From contig JAPFBL010000370.1 of the NCBI GenBank assembly GCA_026182355.1, forward strand, positions 1-64,000: a stretch of 64,000 nucleotides of DNA, given 5' to 3'. This DNA comes from Hermatobates lingyangjiaoensis. Taxonomy: Eukaryota > Arthropoda > Insecta > Hemiptera > Hermatobatidae. The position numbers and the translations under genes are program-made. Below are positions 1-8,029 of the stretch, one piece after another; position 1 is the stretch's first letter; each line of letters opens with the position of its first letter. The notes under the pieces are model-generated. The model was not told the DNA's origin. It was given only the letters and a program-made list of their open reading frames with translations, and ran no database searches.

Positions 1-815
1 TAAAAAAGGAAGCATTTCAGAGATATAATGTCCTTCCTCAGGTTACACCAATTGTTGAGATGAAGTGAAGTCAATGAAACTAACATTGTTGCTACTCCTT
101 TCTCATAGGCTGATGTAACTTGTAAAAGAAATATTACTTGCTCCTAAAGATTCGATTTGATTTCCTAGCATGAATAAATACCACACTATAACAGATTGCA
201 CAGTTAATGAACTTACAAATCATATTGTTTTATATGTAGATTTATCTCTTATTTGGCTATGATTATTATTTTGTTCATACTAATCGGGTCAGAATGATTT
301 GTAATCATTCTGTAATCAGACTTTGATTACAACATAATTACAATCGTGTTAAGGCATTGCCAAGTACAGATGATGTTCTCAACATGTTACTAAACTTAAC
401 CAAAATATTGGACCAAGAGATGCCTAGCTTTACTGTGACACAGCCAACATACAAATATCATTTTAAAAGACAACATGCTGGATTAAATAACAGAATTCCT
501 ATTTAAAACAACTAAAGGTGCCTACAAAATTACAATAAATTTGTATAAAATATTTGAAGATGGAAACTCATCAAAAAGGTATTTATTTCATAAATAAAAA
601 AAATCAGATATCAAGAGCAATGTAAACAAAAATGATAAATCTGGCCACATGAGATCTACAGTCGTTAGTTTTTTATGTGTTACTCTATAATCATTTTAAA
701 ATACTGTGCGATTGATAAGTCTCCGTGTCTGAACATTCATATACTATATACCTATATAGTATATCAATCTTCAGAGACGGAGACTTATTAATCACACTGT
801 GTATCAAGGAAATAC

Positions 816-816
<1 letters not shown>
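1..816. other. Left host flank, no gene seen
   Basis: AT-rich sequence without a credible reading frame. Around 165-215 it resembles 28852-28900 (a stretch that reads as starting MSKYHTITDC), so part of it is an old interspersed repeat, probably Penelope-related. Apart from the hairpin at 705-798 I see nothing else here. Confidence 0.5.
705..798. repeat. Foldback (imperfect hairpin)
   Basis: The arm at about 705-733 (GTGCGATTGATAAGTCTCCG and on) is reverse-complementary, with few mismatches, to about 770-798. The loop is itself made of inverted TATATAGTATA sequence. The (TA)n run that the Polinton entered follows directly. The form matches the many Penelope-associated foldbacks further right in the window. 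Confidence 0.6.

Positions 817-846
<30 letters not shown>
817..846. repeat. (TA)n microsatellite, Polinton insertion target
   Basis: A pure TA run reaches the first base of the Polinton. Its last six bases (841-846, TATATA) are one copy of the target-site duplication; the other is 17663-17668. Confidence 0.8.
841..846. repeat. Target-site duplication, left (TATATA)
   Basis: Six bases directly before the AG terminus, matching 17663-17668. Because the left side is a longer TA run the exact phase is not unique, but six bases is the expected Polinton length. Confidence 0.75.
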
Positions 847-848
<2 letters not shown>

Positions 849-1094
849 TAGTTAAGTTTTATAAACTCTGGCACACTAGCTCGAATATTATTATAAATAC
901 TGGCACACTAGCTCGTATAGTATTATAAATACTGGAACTAGGTCACCCACCAGCTGTGTTATGACTGGCCGTCTGTCCTATGTCTGTGTTAAGTCTGGAA
1001 GGTTGGTTCCGGTGTCGGTTGCGGTATCGGAAAGCACCTCTGTGTTTATGTTGACGTTATATTATAGAAGCTGTGTAAAAATTCTGGACTCTAG
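847..1094 (+). repeat. Polinton left terminal inverted repeat
   Basis: 248 bp pairing with 17415-17662. I see one mismatch, near the inner end (1089 area, GGACTCTAG against GGTCTCTAG). The repeat contains two tandem copies of a roughly 32-bp unit around CACACTAGCTCG at about 868-930. Beyond 1094 similarity resumes after a gap: 1111-1140 pairs with 17294-17323. Confidence 0.93.
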
Positions 1095-1251
1095 CCCCAC
1101 CCCTTGCCCTCAGCGAAGGTGACGCCATCTTAGCCTTTTGCTGCCTGTTCAGGCTTGAATGTTTGCTAACTGCAGAGGTTAACATAGTACATTAACCTTC
1201 ACAAGTCCAGACACACACGCCAGCTCAAGTTTCCCCCCCACCGTTCCTTTC

Positions 1252-1263
1252 TATATATATAAT
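1252..1263 (+). promoter_or_regulatory. TATA box of the left rightward unit
   Basis: TATATATATAAT lies about 35 bp before the ATG at 1293, a suitable distance for transcripts starting a few bases before that ATG. It would drive the 95-aa gene and the phospholipase gene that overlaps it. Confidence 0.45.
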
Positions 1264-1292
1264 TTAAACATATTGAATAAATCTCATTCAAG

Positions 1293-1580
1293 ATGCGAAA
1301 CAAATTCGGACAACACATTGCTTCTCATCGAGATAATAGCACAAAAATTACCCTACAATATCTAATGGATAAAGTGGAAGAAATTGAAAACAAATTGAAT
1401 ACTACAACATTGATATCGAATAGTGACATTGTATTATTTGGTCTTTTAAAAGACTATCTGCAAAATGTATTTAAGAATCAGATTCTGAGTGAATTGTCAT
1501 TGATGAAATTTCACGGAACGAAACACTTAGACAACGACGAAAAAGTCATTGCAAAGCTGAGCAAAAGGAGGAGAGGATGA
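1293..1580 (+). CDS. Unknown small Polinton protein, 95 aa
   Basis: I do not recognise this protein. It is hydrophilic, with a heptad-like segment at about residues 20-40 (YLMDKVEEIENKLN) suggesting a short coiled coil, and it ends in a basic tail, KLSKRRRG. The gene is placed 30-35 bp after a TATA box, and its stop overlaps the start of the phospholipase gene by 4 nt (ATGA), a tight coupling that argues for translation of both. Being first in the unit with a virion-type phospholipase, it may be a virion or entry-associated protein, but that is inference from position only. Confidence 0.65.
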   Translation: MRNKFGQHIASHRDNSTKITLQYLMDKVEEIENKLNTTTLISNSDIVLFGLLKDYLQNVFKNQILSELSLMKFHGTKHLDNDEKVIAKLSKRRRG

Positions 1581-1996
1581 GTTTCCTAAACAGTTGGATC
1601 AACAATAGGAAGAAGGAGATGCATTTGAAAATTGGTAAAGATCATTACCGGTACTGCGGACCTGGTACGGCATTAGAGCAACGTCTTGAACGTGGAGATG
1701 AAGGAATCAATAAGCTAGATGATGCTTGCAAAGAACATGACATTGCCTATAGTCAGAGCAACAATCTGAGTGATAGACATGCTGCAGACAAGGTGTTACA
1801 GAAGAAGGCTTGGAAACGTGTAAAGTCCCTAGATGCAAAGTTAAATGAACGTCTCGCATCACTCTTGGTGGCTGGTGCTATGAAGGGAAAACGAATGCTT
1901 GGACTGGGACTCAAGAACAAGAAGAAGAAGAAGAAGATGAAGAAGAAAAAGAAGAGAAGTGTAAATAAAAAGAGGAGGAATAATTGTAACAAATAG
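1577..1996 (+). CDS. Virion-type phospholipase A2 domain protein, 139 aa
   Basis: Residues 24-60 match the secreted and parvovirus VP1 phospholipase A2 fold: calcium loop YCGPGT (26-31) and catalytic helix LDDACKEHDIAY (47-58) with the His54-Asp55 pair. In parvoviruses this enzyme hydrolyses sn-2 acyl bonds of phospholipids to breach the endosomal membrane after capsid exposure; adintoviruses carry related genes. The C-terminal third (about 100-139) is a run of Lys/Arg including KNKKKKKKMKKKKKR, perhaps a nuclear-localisation or DNA-binding tail. The start overlaps the upstream gene by 4 nt. No signal peptide is visible, so it is unlikely to be a secreted venom-type enzyme. The active-site residues are intact. 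Function in this element is inferred. Confidence 0.85.
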   Translation: MSFLNSWINNRKKEMHLKIGKDHYRYCGPGTALEQRLERGDEGINKLDDACKEHDIAYSQSNNLSDRHAADKVLQKKAWKRVKSLDAKLNERLASLLVAGAMKGKRMLGLGLKNKKKKKKMKKKKKRSVNKKRRNNCNK

Positions 1997-2031
1997 CGAT
2001 ATTGTTTAAAAAATATATTTATTTTCTTTTT

Positions 2032-2976
2032 TTAATTAACAAAGTCTTTTTTCTTAACCCATTCCAGTTTATCATAACCTTGAAATTTTACAAGTACATC
2101 ACCATTTTTTCGCTTTTTTACAATTTTCTCAACTAAATAAACATTGGGTACATTAGTCTTTTGTAATTCATGCTGGTAAAAGCGGCCTCTAACATCCTGT
2201 CCATTGTCATCTCGCAGCTGGTAAGTCACAGGTAGGGTGGGTAGAATCTTGTTGATGTAGAAAACTTCAGCGGACCAATTCCTCGTATAGCCTCGTTCAA
2301 AGGTAGTTCGAAACTTGCTAATTCTCACTGGTGTGTTTAATGTCAGCTTGCCAGATGTTTTCAATTTGGAATGTCTTTGTTTGATAGCGTTGGCAACTCT
2401 TTGCAAAATGGCCTCTTCATTCACGCCCTTTTTAACTTTACTCGGAGCCATTCCAATCGTGCGATGATATGTGTTATTATACTGTTGTACAATCTTTGGG
2501 AGAATATCAACAAATCTATAGGATCCTTGAAGAGAGAACTGTTTAAACATTCTTCCCCTTAGTGTTCTATTGAACCTTTCAACAATAGAAGCCTTCATGG
2601 TAGAAAATGTTCTGTAGTGAATTATATTGTTTTTTCGACAAAGCTCTTGAAAATCCTTGTTGAAAAATTCTCTTCCAGCATCACTGTGTATGTATTTTGG
2701 CTTGACTTTCACTCTGGTCAAATGGTCTTGAAATGCTCTAGTCACATTGTTACCAGTCTTTCTCTTGACAGGGATGACCCATGCATATTTGGAAAAAGTA
2801 TCGATAATTGTCAGCAGGTAGTTTATTTTGTTGTTATAATTGGCAAGGGAGCGTACATCAACCAGATCCATTTGCCATGTATTATGGACATGTTTCAGGG
2901 GGAAGGGAGATCGTGGGAAATGTATTCTTGCCCCTCTATGAAGTTCATCAACTAAAATTTGTTTCTCACTCATCAT
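2032..2976 (-). CDS. Polinton integrase (DDE, retroviral type) with C-terminal chromodomain, 314 aa
   Basis: This enzyme would join the element's ends to chromosomal DNA and make the 6-bp duplication. The RNase H-fold core spans about residues 30-150 and shows the triad Asp37 (WQMDLVDV), Asp99 (IHSDAGREF) and Glu133 (IVERFNRTLRGRM). About 210-270 is an SH3-like DNA-binding region. Residues 278-312 (NVYLVEKIVKKR...VKFQGYDKLEWVKKKDF) form a chromodomain, expected to read histone marks and bias integration. The N-terminal start of the family (ELHRGARIHFPR) is present, so the protein looks complete. It is the last gene of a leftward block with the 343-aa, 109-aa and ATPase genes; only 2 nt separate it from the 343-aa gene. 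It converges on the phospholipase unit 35 bp away. Confidence 0.93.
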   Translation of the reverse strand: MMSEKQILVDELHRGARIHFPRSPFPLKHVHNTWQMDLVDVRSLANYNNKINYLLTIIDTFSKYAWVIPVKRKTGNNVTRAFQDHLTRVKVKPKYIHSDAGREFFNKDFQELCRKNNIIHYRTFSTMKASIVERFNRTLRGRMFKQFSLQGSYRFVDILPKIVQQYNNTYHRTIGMAPSKVKKGVNEEAILQRVANAIKQRHSKLKTSGKLTLNTPVRISKFRTTFERGYTRNWSAEVFYINKILPTLPVTYQLRDDNGQDVRGRFYQHELQKTNVPNVYLVEKIVKKRKNGDVLVKFQGYDKLEWVKKKDFVN

Positions 2977-2978
2977 GT

Positions 2979-4010
2979 TTAGTAAATTATATCATTCTCT
3001 CTCAACTCTTCGAGTATAGATTCAATTTCATTGGAATGTGCAGTGTTGCCAGCGTTATATTCAGCAGTGAGAAGATCCAACCTTGAGACGAGTTCATTCA
3101 CGTCGTCGTAATATTCATAAACCGGTTGTCCAACTTGCATTAATCCTCTGCCTCGCCTTCTCGGTGTTCCAGGCGTGAGATGTGGTTTCCTTGAAAAAAG
3201 CTTTTTAATAATACGAATATATTTAATGCCTGAATTTGCATTGATTTGCTGCTCCGGCGAGTAGAAGCGTTTGTGTGCATGAGTCGACTCTAACAGTCGT
3301 TTATATTGTTGTAAATCATCCTTGCTGTAATGGCTAGGATTCTTGAGAAAAAGCAAGCTCAATAGACCTGGTGTTGCTGGGATCCAGTCTCCCTTGACAA
3401 AGAATTGATCAGTAGTAGCATCTCCCAATGAAACTTCACTATCACCCAAACTGAAAACACCAGTAGGAGTAATACGAAAACCATAAGTTGTGTCAAAATC
3501 CTCCTCACCCTCTTCCAGTTTCTTTAGAATAAATGGTCTAAAAGAAGGAGGTAAATGTTGCAATGATTGTGCTGCATATCGTCTACCTTCCGGTGTATTG
3601 TAGGCTTCTTGAATAGATGGAGAATATATGGTTGGTTCTTCGTCTGCTTCTGCTTCCCATTCAGTACCACTCCTAATGAATGCAGGAGATCTTGATGATG
3701 ATGTGAGTTTAGGAGTTGTTACCGGTTCATCTTGTTCACTTTTTGGTTCAACCTTTACCTTTAGAGTCTTACCGCTCAATTCTTGCACCAAAGACTGGAT
3801 GGGTTCAACAATAGGCGTGGCACTTTTTCTAAAATAGTCGTCTACAAAACGGTTTCCCTGTCTGTATATGCGGTATTTTGTTCTAATATCATTGGCTGTT
3901 TTAATAAGATCCTCTTTAAGGCGTACATCCTTCACAGGTGGTGACATTGTGTATCTGACAAAGTCCTCTCTTTGTCTACTATTATTATAGTTTTTCCAGA
4001 TCGCGGACAA
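2979..4010 (-). CDS. Conserved Polinton protein of unknown function (PW-like), 343 aa
   Basis: I recognise this as a protein recurrent in arthropod Polintons. Diagnostic parts are the C-terminal block (EYYDDVNELVSRLDLL at about 297-312, then GNTAHSNEIESILEEL) and the central GDSEVSLGD...TPGLLSLLFLKNPSHYSKDDL. The N-terminal half is helical and charged, then acidic and Ser/Thr-rich at about 80-130 (VKVEPKSEQDEP), probably disordered. A basic patch PRRRGRGLM at about 281-289 precedes the conserved tail. No enzymatic motif is visible. Its position between ATPase and integrase genes suggests a virion or packaging role, unproven. Its 5' end overlaps the 109-aa gene by 26 nt. Confidence 0.82.
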   Translation of the reverse strand: MSAIWKNYNNSRQREDFVRYTMSPPVKDVRLKEDLIKTANDIRTKYRIYRQGNRFVDDYFRKSATPIVEPIQSLVQELSGKTLKVKVEPKSEQDEPVTTPKLTSSSRSPAFIRSGTEWEAEADEEPTIYSPSIQEAYNTPEGRRYAAQSLQHLPPSFRPFILKKLEEGEEDFDTTYGFRITPTGVFSLGDSEVSLGDATTDQFFVKGDWIPATPGLLSLLFLKNPSHYSKDDLQQYKRLLESTHAHKRFYSPEQQINANSGIKYIRIIKKLFSRKPHLTPGTPRRRGRGLMQVGQPVYEYYDDVNELVSRLDLLTAEYNAGNTAHSNEIESILEELRENDIIY

Positions 4011-4314
4011 TGCGGTGGTATAGCATACCGCATAAAGTACATATACAGGTATCTGGACCAGAAGTCACACCTGGTCTGCTCCAGATACATGTATCATAAT
4101 GATCTGAATGCTGCATTCTACTAATGCATCTGTTCGAATACTCTTTTAGCTTGCACAGATTTTTATGAATCCGTCCATAGGCATCAGCCTTTTCATCGTA
4201 CAGCCTCACATTCTTAATGGATTCCATATAGCGGTGGTAGGCAGGCAGAGATGCAATAGCAGCCAGTTCCTCCATTGTACTGACCGAACAAGAAGCAGGT
4301 AGGCGGGAGACCAT
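3985..4314 (-). CDS. Unknown Cys/His-containing Polinton protein, 109 aa (start perhaps at 4275)
   Basis: Not recognised. The C-terminal half carries several Cys/His residues in zinc-ligand-like spacing: NLCKLKEYSNRC at about 59-70, HYDTC at 79-83, then DTCICTLC at about 94-101 and YHR. An internal Met at residue 14 (MEELAAIA, 4275) is an alternative start; the first 13 residues are less protein-like and lie next to a CCA-repeat spacer. It overlaps the 343-aa gene by 26 nt in another frame, the compact packing typical of this element, which supports coding. Confidence 0.55.
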   Translation of the reverse strand: MVSRLPASCSVSTMEELAAIASLPAYHRYMESIKNVRLYDEKADAYGRIHKNLCKLKEYSNRCISRMQHSDHYDTCIWSRPGVTSGPDTCICTLCGMLYHRIVRDLEKL

Positions 4315-4322
4315 GTCTTAGT

Positions 4323-4389
4323 CCCTCCCACCGCCCCTCCACCACTACCACCCCCACCACCACCACCACCACCACCACCACCACCGCCA
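4323..4389. repeat. CCA/CCACCG-rich simple repeat
   Basis: A spacer of repeated CCACCA units lies between the 109-aa gene and the ATPase gene. Read on the - strand it gives polyvaline in one frame, but that frame is not a gene. Confidence 0.8.
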
Positions 4390-4409
4390 TCACTGCTCTA
4401 CTGCTCTCT

Positions 4410-5099
4410 TCAGAATGTAATGTATTCATCAAAATTTCGACGATATCTCCCTCTATCCAGTGGATAGTCTTTGACAATTGTTAAAAATCCATATTTTTGT
4501 TTCCAACATTCTTTACACATGTTGTAAAAATCCATAAAACTCATATCAGTGTTGACATGATCGCTATAAATATGCTTTAAATTCAATCCATCAATTGGTA
4601 GCACAATTAAAACATTGGCGTTTTCCCTTAGATAGTGTTTATAGGTTCCACCATATGATTGTGTCAGCAATAAGCAATTGATGTGTTCATGTCGTCCATA
4701 GGTAAATAACGATTTTATAACATTAATTTTTTCGTATAGGGGAATATCATCAAAGAGGACTAGGCTTCCACTTTTTATATCATCTTTATTCAAATCTTGC
4801 ACGTTTGAGCATGCATAATATCCAATTTCGGGAACATGAGAGAAAATTTCCTTCAAGTAAACATACTTTGGCTGATTTAACGTTTTACTGTAAATATAAA
4901 CATTTGAAAATGCTAATCCGTTTGGGTGTGTCAATAGGGAATAGGCAACATTTGACTTTCCGCTATTGGATGGTCCGACAATTATAGCCCTGACATTAGT
5001 TGGAAATAGTGTATCTGGTAAAGCTGTTGTTTCACTATACGGGGTGTTATCCCCCACTGGTAATGTAGTCGACTGCCTGACAAACTTCATGACAGACAA
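4410..5099 (-). CDS. DNA-packaging ATPase (A32/FtsK-HerA type), 229 aa
   Basis: This motor would pump element DNA into capsids. Walker A is GPSNSGKS (residues 42-49), Walker B is LVLFDDI (113-119), and a sensor-like LLLTQSYG follows at 143-150. Length and motif spacing match Polinton/adintovirus packaging ATPases. The protein starts 27 bp from the oppositely oriented protease region, with a TATATAAG box between, so the two blocks diverge from one very short control region. All motifs are intact. Confidence 0.93.
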   Translation of the reverse strand: MSVMKFVRQSTTLPVGDNTPYSETTALPDTLFPTNVRAIIVGPSNSGKSNVAYSLLTHPNGLAFSNVYIYSKTLNQPKYVYLKEIFSHVPEIGYYACSNVQDLNKDDIKSGSLVLFDDIPLYEKINVIKSLFTYGRHEHINCLLLTQSYGGTYKHYLRENANVLIVLPIDGLNLKHIYSDHVNTDMSFMDFYNMCKECWKQKYGFLTIVKDYPLDRGRYRRNFDEYITF

Positions 5100-5103
5100 A
5101 AGC

Positions 5104-5111
5104 TATATAAG
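5104..5111 (+). promoter_or_regulatory. TATA box of the capsid block, in a divergent promoter
   Basis: TATATAAG lies between the ATPase start (5099, -) and the protease gene. A start site 25-30 bp downstream would fall near 5132-5140, after the ATGs at 5120 and 5127, making the ATG at 5160 (CAATGG, good context) the first in the transcript. Confidence 0.45.
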
Positions 5112-5159
5112 CTGTCAACATGACTGATGAGCGTATTTATACACTGCGCGGTGACTGCA

Positions 5160-5921
5160 ATGGACTCTATCGTTGTTACGAGGAAGAAGAAGAGGAAGAC
5201 AAAGGTTACCAGAAGGGGAAAGAGGAAATCTGTTCGTATACTTCCACTGCCACAACAAGAAGGTGGCTTCCTCCCACTAATCCTGGCTGGTTTAGGTGCA
5301 CTCGGTGGTGTTGTCAGCACTGGGACAACTATTGCAAAAACAATCGCCGATAATAGGAGGGAAAATGAACGAATGCAAATGGAGAGGGAGAAATTTAACG
5401 ATGCCAGCAGACATTTGAAGGAATTGGAAAGGCTGGGTCAGCAGATGGTTGCGCAACAACATGGCAGCACTAGTGGCAGGGGTCTGGGAAGGAAAAAGAC
5501 TCAACAGAGGAGGAGGAGGACTGGAACAGGTCTCTACTTGAGAAAAAAAAAAATTCCCACCAACCGAGCATTGACTGACCTTGACATTCTACACCTGGCC
5601 AGCCAACACTGCTTGAAACATTTTAGAGGCGTATTCTCAAGAGATAATCTACCGAGGAGACCATGGAAGAAGAGGGAATGCGCTATAGTCAACTTGGACA
5701 AAGTAAATAATCCAGGCACCCATTGGGTGGCATATGTAAAAAACAACAATAATTTAATGCATTATTACGACAGTTTTGGCAACCTACCACCATTTCCAGA
5801 GTTTATCAAATATATGAATGGATGCAAGATTGTCTACAACCGCGAGAGGCATCAGTTTAAACCATATAATTGTGGTGCATTAGCGTTAAAATTTATTATT
5901 AAACAACAAGAGGACTGGTAA
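5160..5921 (+). CDS. pX-like/adenain-type cysteine protease fusion, 253 aa (264 aa if started at 5127)
   Basis: Two parts share one frame. Numbering is from the ATG at 5127. Residues 19-38 are very basic (KKKRKTKVTRRGKRK), followed by a glycine-rich hydrophobic segment GGFLPLILAGLGALGG (46-61), like the adenovirus pX/mu-type core peptides of adintoviruses; 75-110 is a charged helix. After GTGLYLRKKK (133-142), a motif that often ends pX-like peptides, the adenovirus-type protease begins (ALTDLDI). Its catalytic residues are His199 (GTHWVAYV), Asp215 (YYDSFGNLP), Gln243 and Cys249 (PYNCGALAL). The enzyme would mature capsid proteins. The ATG at 5160 is preferred because the TATA box lies only 16-23 bp before the ATG at 5127. 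The penton ATG follows 2 nt after the stop. Usual Polinton proteases lack this front part; a run of nine A residues near 5543-5551 lies close to the junction. Confidence 0.88.
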   Translation: MDSIVVTRKKKRKTKVTRRGKRKSVRILPLPQQEGGFLPLILAGLGALGGVVSTGTTIAKTIADNRRENERMQMEREKFNDASRHLKELERLGQQMVAQQHGSTSGRGLGRKKTQQRRRRTGTGLYLRKKKIPTNRALTDLDILHLASQHCLKHFRGVFSRDNLPRRPWKKRECAIVNLDKVNNPGTHWVAYVKNNNNLMHYYDSFGNLPPFPEFIKYMNGCKIVYNRERHQFKPYNCGALALKFIIKQQEDW

Positions 5922-5923
5922 CC

Positions 5924-6610
5924 ATGTCTAATTTATTCAGTATCAAGGGAAATAGCAGCGAATTCTCCTGTGAATATTTCCCACTAATACGACTCGATGA
6001 CGATGCCAGCTATTCCCTTGGACTCATGTCGTTGACTACATTCAATTCTATACCAAATATAACAGAGGAAAATAATCAGCTGCATTTTCTAAACGATTCC
6101 AGAGTCATTACTATACCCAAAGGACTGTATGATGTTGATGATTTGAATGAATTTTTAAGCAAGCAAACGCCAAAGGTTCAACTACGAGGCAACCATGTAA
6201 CCTTGAAATGTGAAATTAACTCCCCCCTCCCACTGGACTTTGGGCGGGAAAACTCCATTGGCTCCCTCTTGGGCTTCAACAACAACCAGACAATTCCTAT
6301 AAATACATGGACTTCTTCTGACCGAATAGCAAATGTCATCAAGGCTACAAACGTTAATGTTGAATGTAACATTGTCTCCGGTGCCTATAGGAATTCAACA
6401 CCCAGCCATATTCTCTACAGTTTTGCCATTAAAAGCCAGCCTGGATATTCAATCAGTGAAACACCATCACCGATAATCTATTTACCAGTCATACCAAGAA
6501 CAATAGACATCATTACCATTCGATTGATTGACGACGACGGTGTACCCTTTGATCTACAGGGAGAAACAATCAGCGTAGCACTACATTTGAAAAAGAATGG
6601 GTTTAATTAG
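5924..6610 (+). CDS. Penton / minor capsid protein (single jelly roll), 228 aa
   Basis: This protein would form the fivefold vertices of the capsid. It matches the Polinton minor capsid family: an N-terminal strand region (EFSCEYFPLIRLDDDASYSL), the characteristic GLMSLTTFNSIPNI, then RVITIPKGLYDVDDLNEFL at about 61-79 and a late strand-rich half. The size is typical. It follows the protease gene by 2 nt, and its last 14 nt overlap the small basic gene at 6597. No break is visible. Confidence 0.88.
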   Translation: MSNLFSIKGNSSEFSCEYFPLIRLDDDASYSLGLMSLTTFNSIPNITEENNQLHFLNDSRVITIPKGLYDVDDLNEFLSKQTPKVQLRGNHVTLKCEINSPLPLDFGRENSIGSLLGFNNNQTIPINTWTSSDRIANVIKATNVNVECNIVSGAYRNSTPSHILYSFAIKSQPGYSISETPSPIIYLPVIPRTIDIITIRLIDDDGVPFDLQGETISVALHLKKNGFN

Positions 6611-6743
6611 ATATCCAAATCAGTATAAATATGACAAGAGGACAAATCATAAAGTTAGTCGCCCACCTTCTTCACAGCGGTTAACATTGAAAAGCAGAGT
6701 GATTTTAAAGAAATTGGGACTACGGCTGAAGAAGAAATGTTGA
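6597..6743 (+). CDS. Small basic protein, 48 aa
   Basis: A short frame begins MGLIRYPNQYKYDKRTNHKV and ends KKLGLRLKKKC. About a third of its residues are Lys or Arg. It starts inside the end of the penton gene (14-nt overlap) and its stop lies inside the start of the major capsid gene (7-nt overlap), filling exactly the gap between them. The fit in a row of capsid genes and the strong positive charge suggest a DNA-condensing or capsid-cementing virion peptide, comparable to adenovirus core proteins. I do not recognise a named family. Coding is inferred from layout and composition. Confidence 0.55.
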   Translation: MGLIRYPNQYKYDKRTNHKVSRPPSSQRLTLKSRVILKKLGLRLKKKC

Positions 6744-7981
6744 ATGTTAAATCACCTCCACAATTTGATGACGCCATTACTGGAAATCAATATCACACGT
6801 ACACGCCAAACACGTCGAGTTTTGACGAAAATGATGAAATTCGCATCACAATTAATCAACAGGACCGTTATACATATCTCCACGACAGCTATCTCTACAT
6901 TGAGGGTAAAGTGTTTAAATATGGACAGAATAGCAAGAAGGAAGATCCCATAGAAGAGTGTGATTTTATCACAAATGGACTAGCATATCTATTTTCTGAG
7001 ATCCGTTTTGAACTGTTTGGCCAGGAAATTGACAAGACTCGTAATGTAGGCATTACATCAACCATTAAAGGATATGCTTCACACGACAGGAATGATCATA
7101 GCTTGGAAATGAGTGGATGGTCACGAGAGGAAACCAAAATCAACTGGTCCCAGCTGGTTGTGGGAAAGAAAAACAAGACATTTTCAGGCATACTACAATT
7201 GAAGCATTTACTCGGCATTGCAGAAGATTATAGAAAGATATTTTTAAATGCTAAACAAGAACTGGTATTAATTAGAGGCAATAATGACAATAATGCATTA
7301 ATTTCAAATGGTAATGAAGAACTTCATGTAGATATAGACAAAATCCAGTGGAATATTAGGCATGTTGAAGTTAATGACAAGGAAAGATTGACTCTTTTAA
7401 AGACTTTGAATCAAAATTCCAAGATAACAGTGCCATTTTCCAGTTGGGAGCTCTTTGAAAACAGTTTAAATGCAACAACATTGCACAACTGGTCTGTGAA
7501 GACTAGCAATGCTTTGGAAAGACCACGCTATGTACTGATTGGATTTCAAACCGATAAAAAGAATGATTTAAAGAAAAACATGTCTGTATTTGATGATATT
7601 AAATTTAGAAATGTTAAAGTTCATTTAAACAGCATAACACTTCCCTACAATGACTTTAAAGTCGACATGGATGCTAACCAGTATGCCATACTCTATGATC
7701 TCTATTGTAAATTCAAATCATCCTATTATGGAGACCAACACGAACATGCTCCACCCTTTCTCAACATGTCAGACTTTAAGAGTCTTGGACCGATAATTGT
7801 CATTGATACATCAAAACAGAATGAAATTTTAAAAAATAGCCCTGTCGATATTCGAATTGAAATTGAAACTGGTGAAAATGTGCCAGCAAACACTGTTGCC
7901 TACTGCCTCCTACTCCATGACAAAATTATCGACTACTACCCACTGACTGGAACTGTGAATAAATGGCAAGGCTTAGTCTAA
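6737..7981 (+). CDS. Major capsid protein, hexon (double jelly roll), 414 aa
   Basis: This is the main structural protein of the predicted icosahedral capsid. The N-terminus (SPPQFDDAITGNQYHTYTP) and the first-barrel strands (DRYTYLHDSYLYIEGKV, then FLFSEIRFELFGQEID-like text at about 86-102) match Polinton/adintovirus major capsid proteins. The second barrel begins near residue 270 (KNMSVFDDIKFRNVKVHLNS) and ends with CLLLHDKIIDYYPLTG at about 391-406. It overlaps the 48-aa gene by 7 nt. No stop or shift is visible, so capsid production may still be possible if transcribed. Confidence 0.93.
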   Translation: MLNVKSPPQFDDAITGNQYHTYTPNTSSFDENDEIRITINQQDRYTYLHDSYLYIEGKVFKYGQNSKKEDPIEECDFITNGLAYLFSEIRFELFGQEIDKTRNVGITSTIKGYASHDRNDHSLEMSGWSREETKINWSQLVVGKKNKTFSGILQLKHLLGIAEDYRKIFLNAKQELVLIRGNNDNNALISNGNEELHVDIDKIQWNIRHVEVNDKERLTLLKTLNQNSKITVPFSSWELFENSLNATTLHNWSVKTSNALERPRYVLIGFQTDKKNDLKKNMSVFDDIKFRNVKVHLNSITLPYNDFKVDMDANQYAILYDLYCKFKSSYYGDQHEHAPPFLNMSDFKSLGPIIVIDTSKQNEILKNSPVDIRIEIETGENVPANTVAYCLLLHDKIIDYYPLTGTVNKWQGLV

Positions 7982-8029
7982 CTTACCTTCAGTCGACACC
8001 AGGCAGTTGTCAGAGCAGCAGCACTAGTC

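Noticed and set aside
1753..1992. Phe/Leu-rich frame opposite the phospholipase
   Set aside because: Antisense shadow of the polylysine tail.
4214..4477. Frame with polyvaline on the - strand
   Set aside because: Product of the CCA repeat; overlaps the ATPase gene end and the 109-aa gene without family features.
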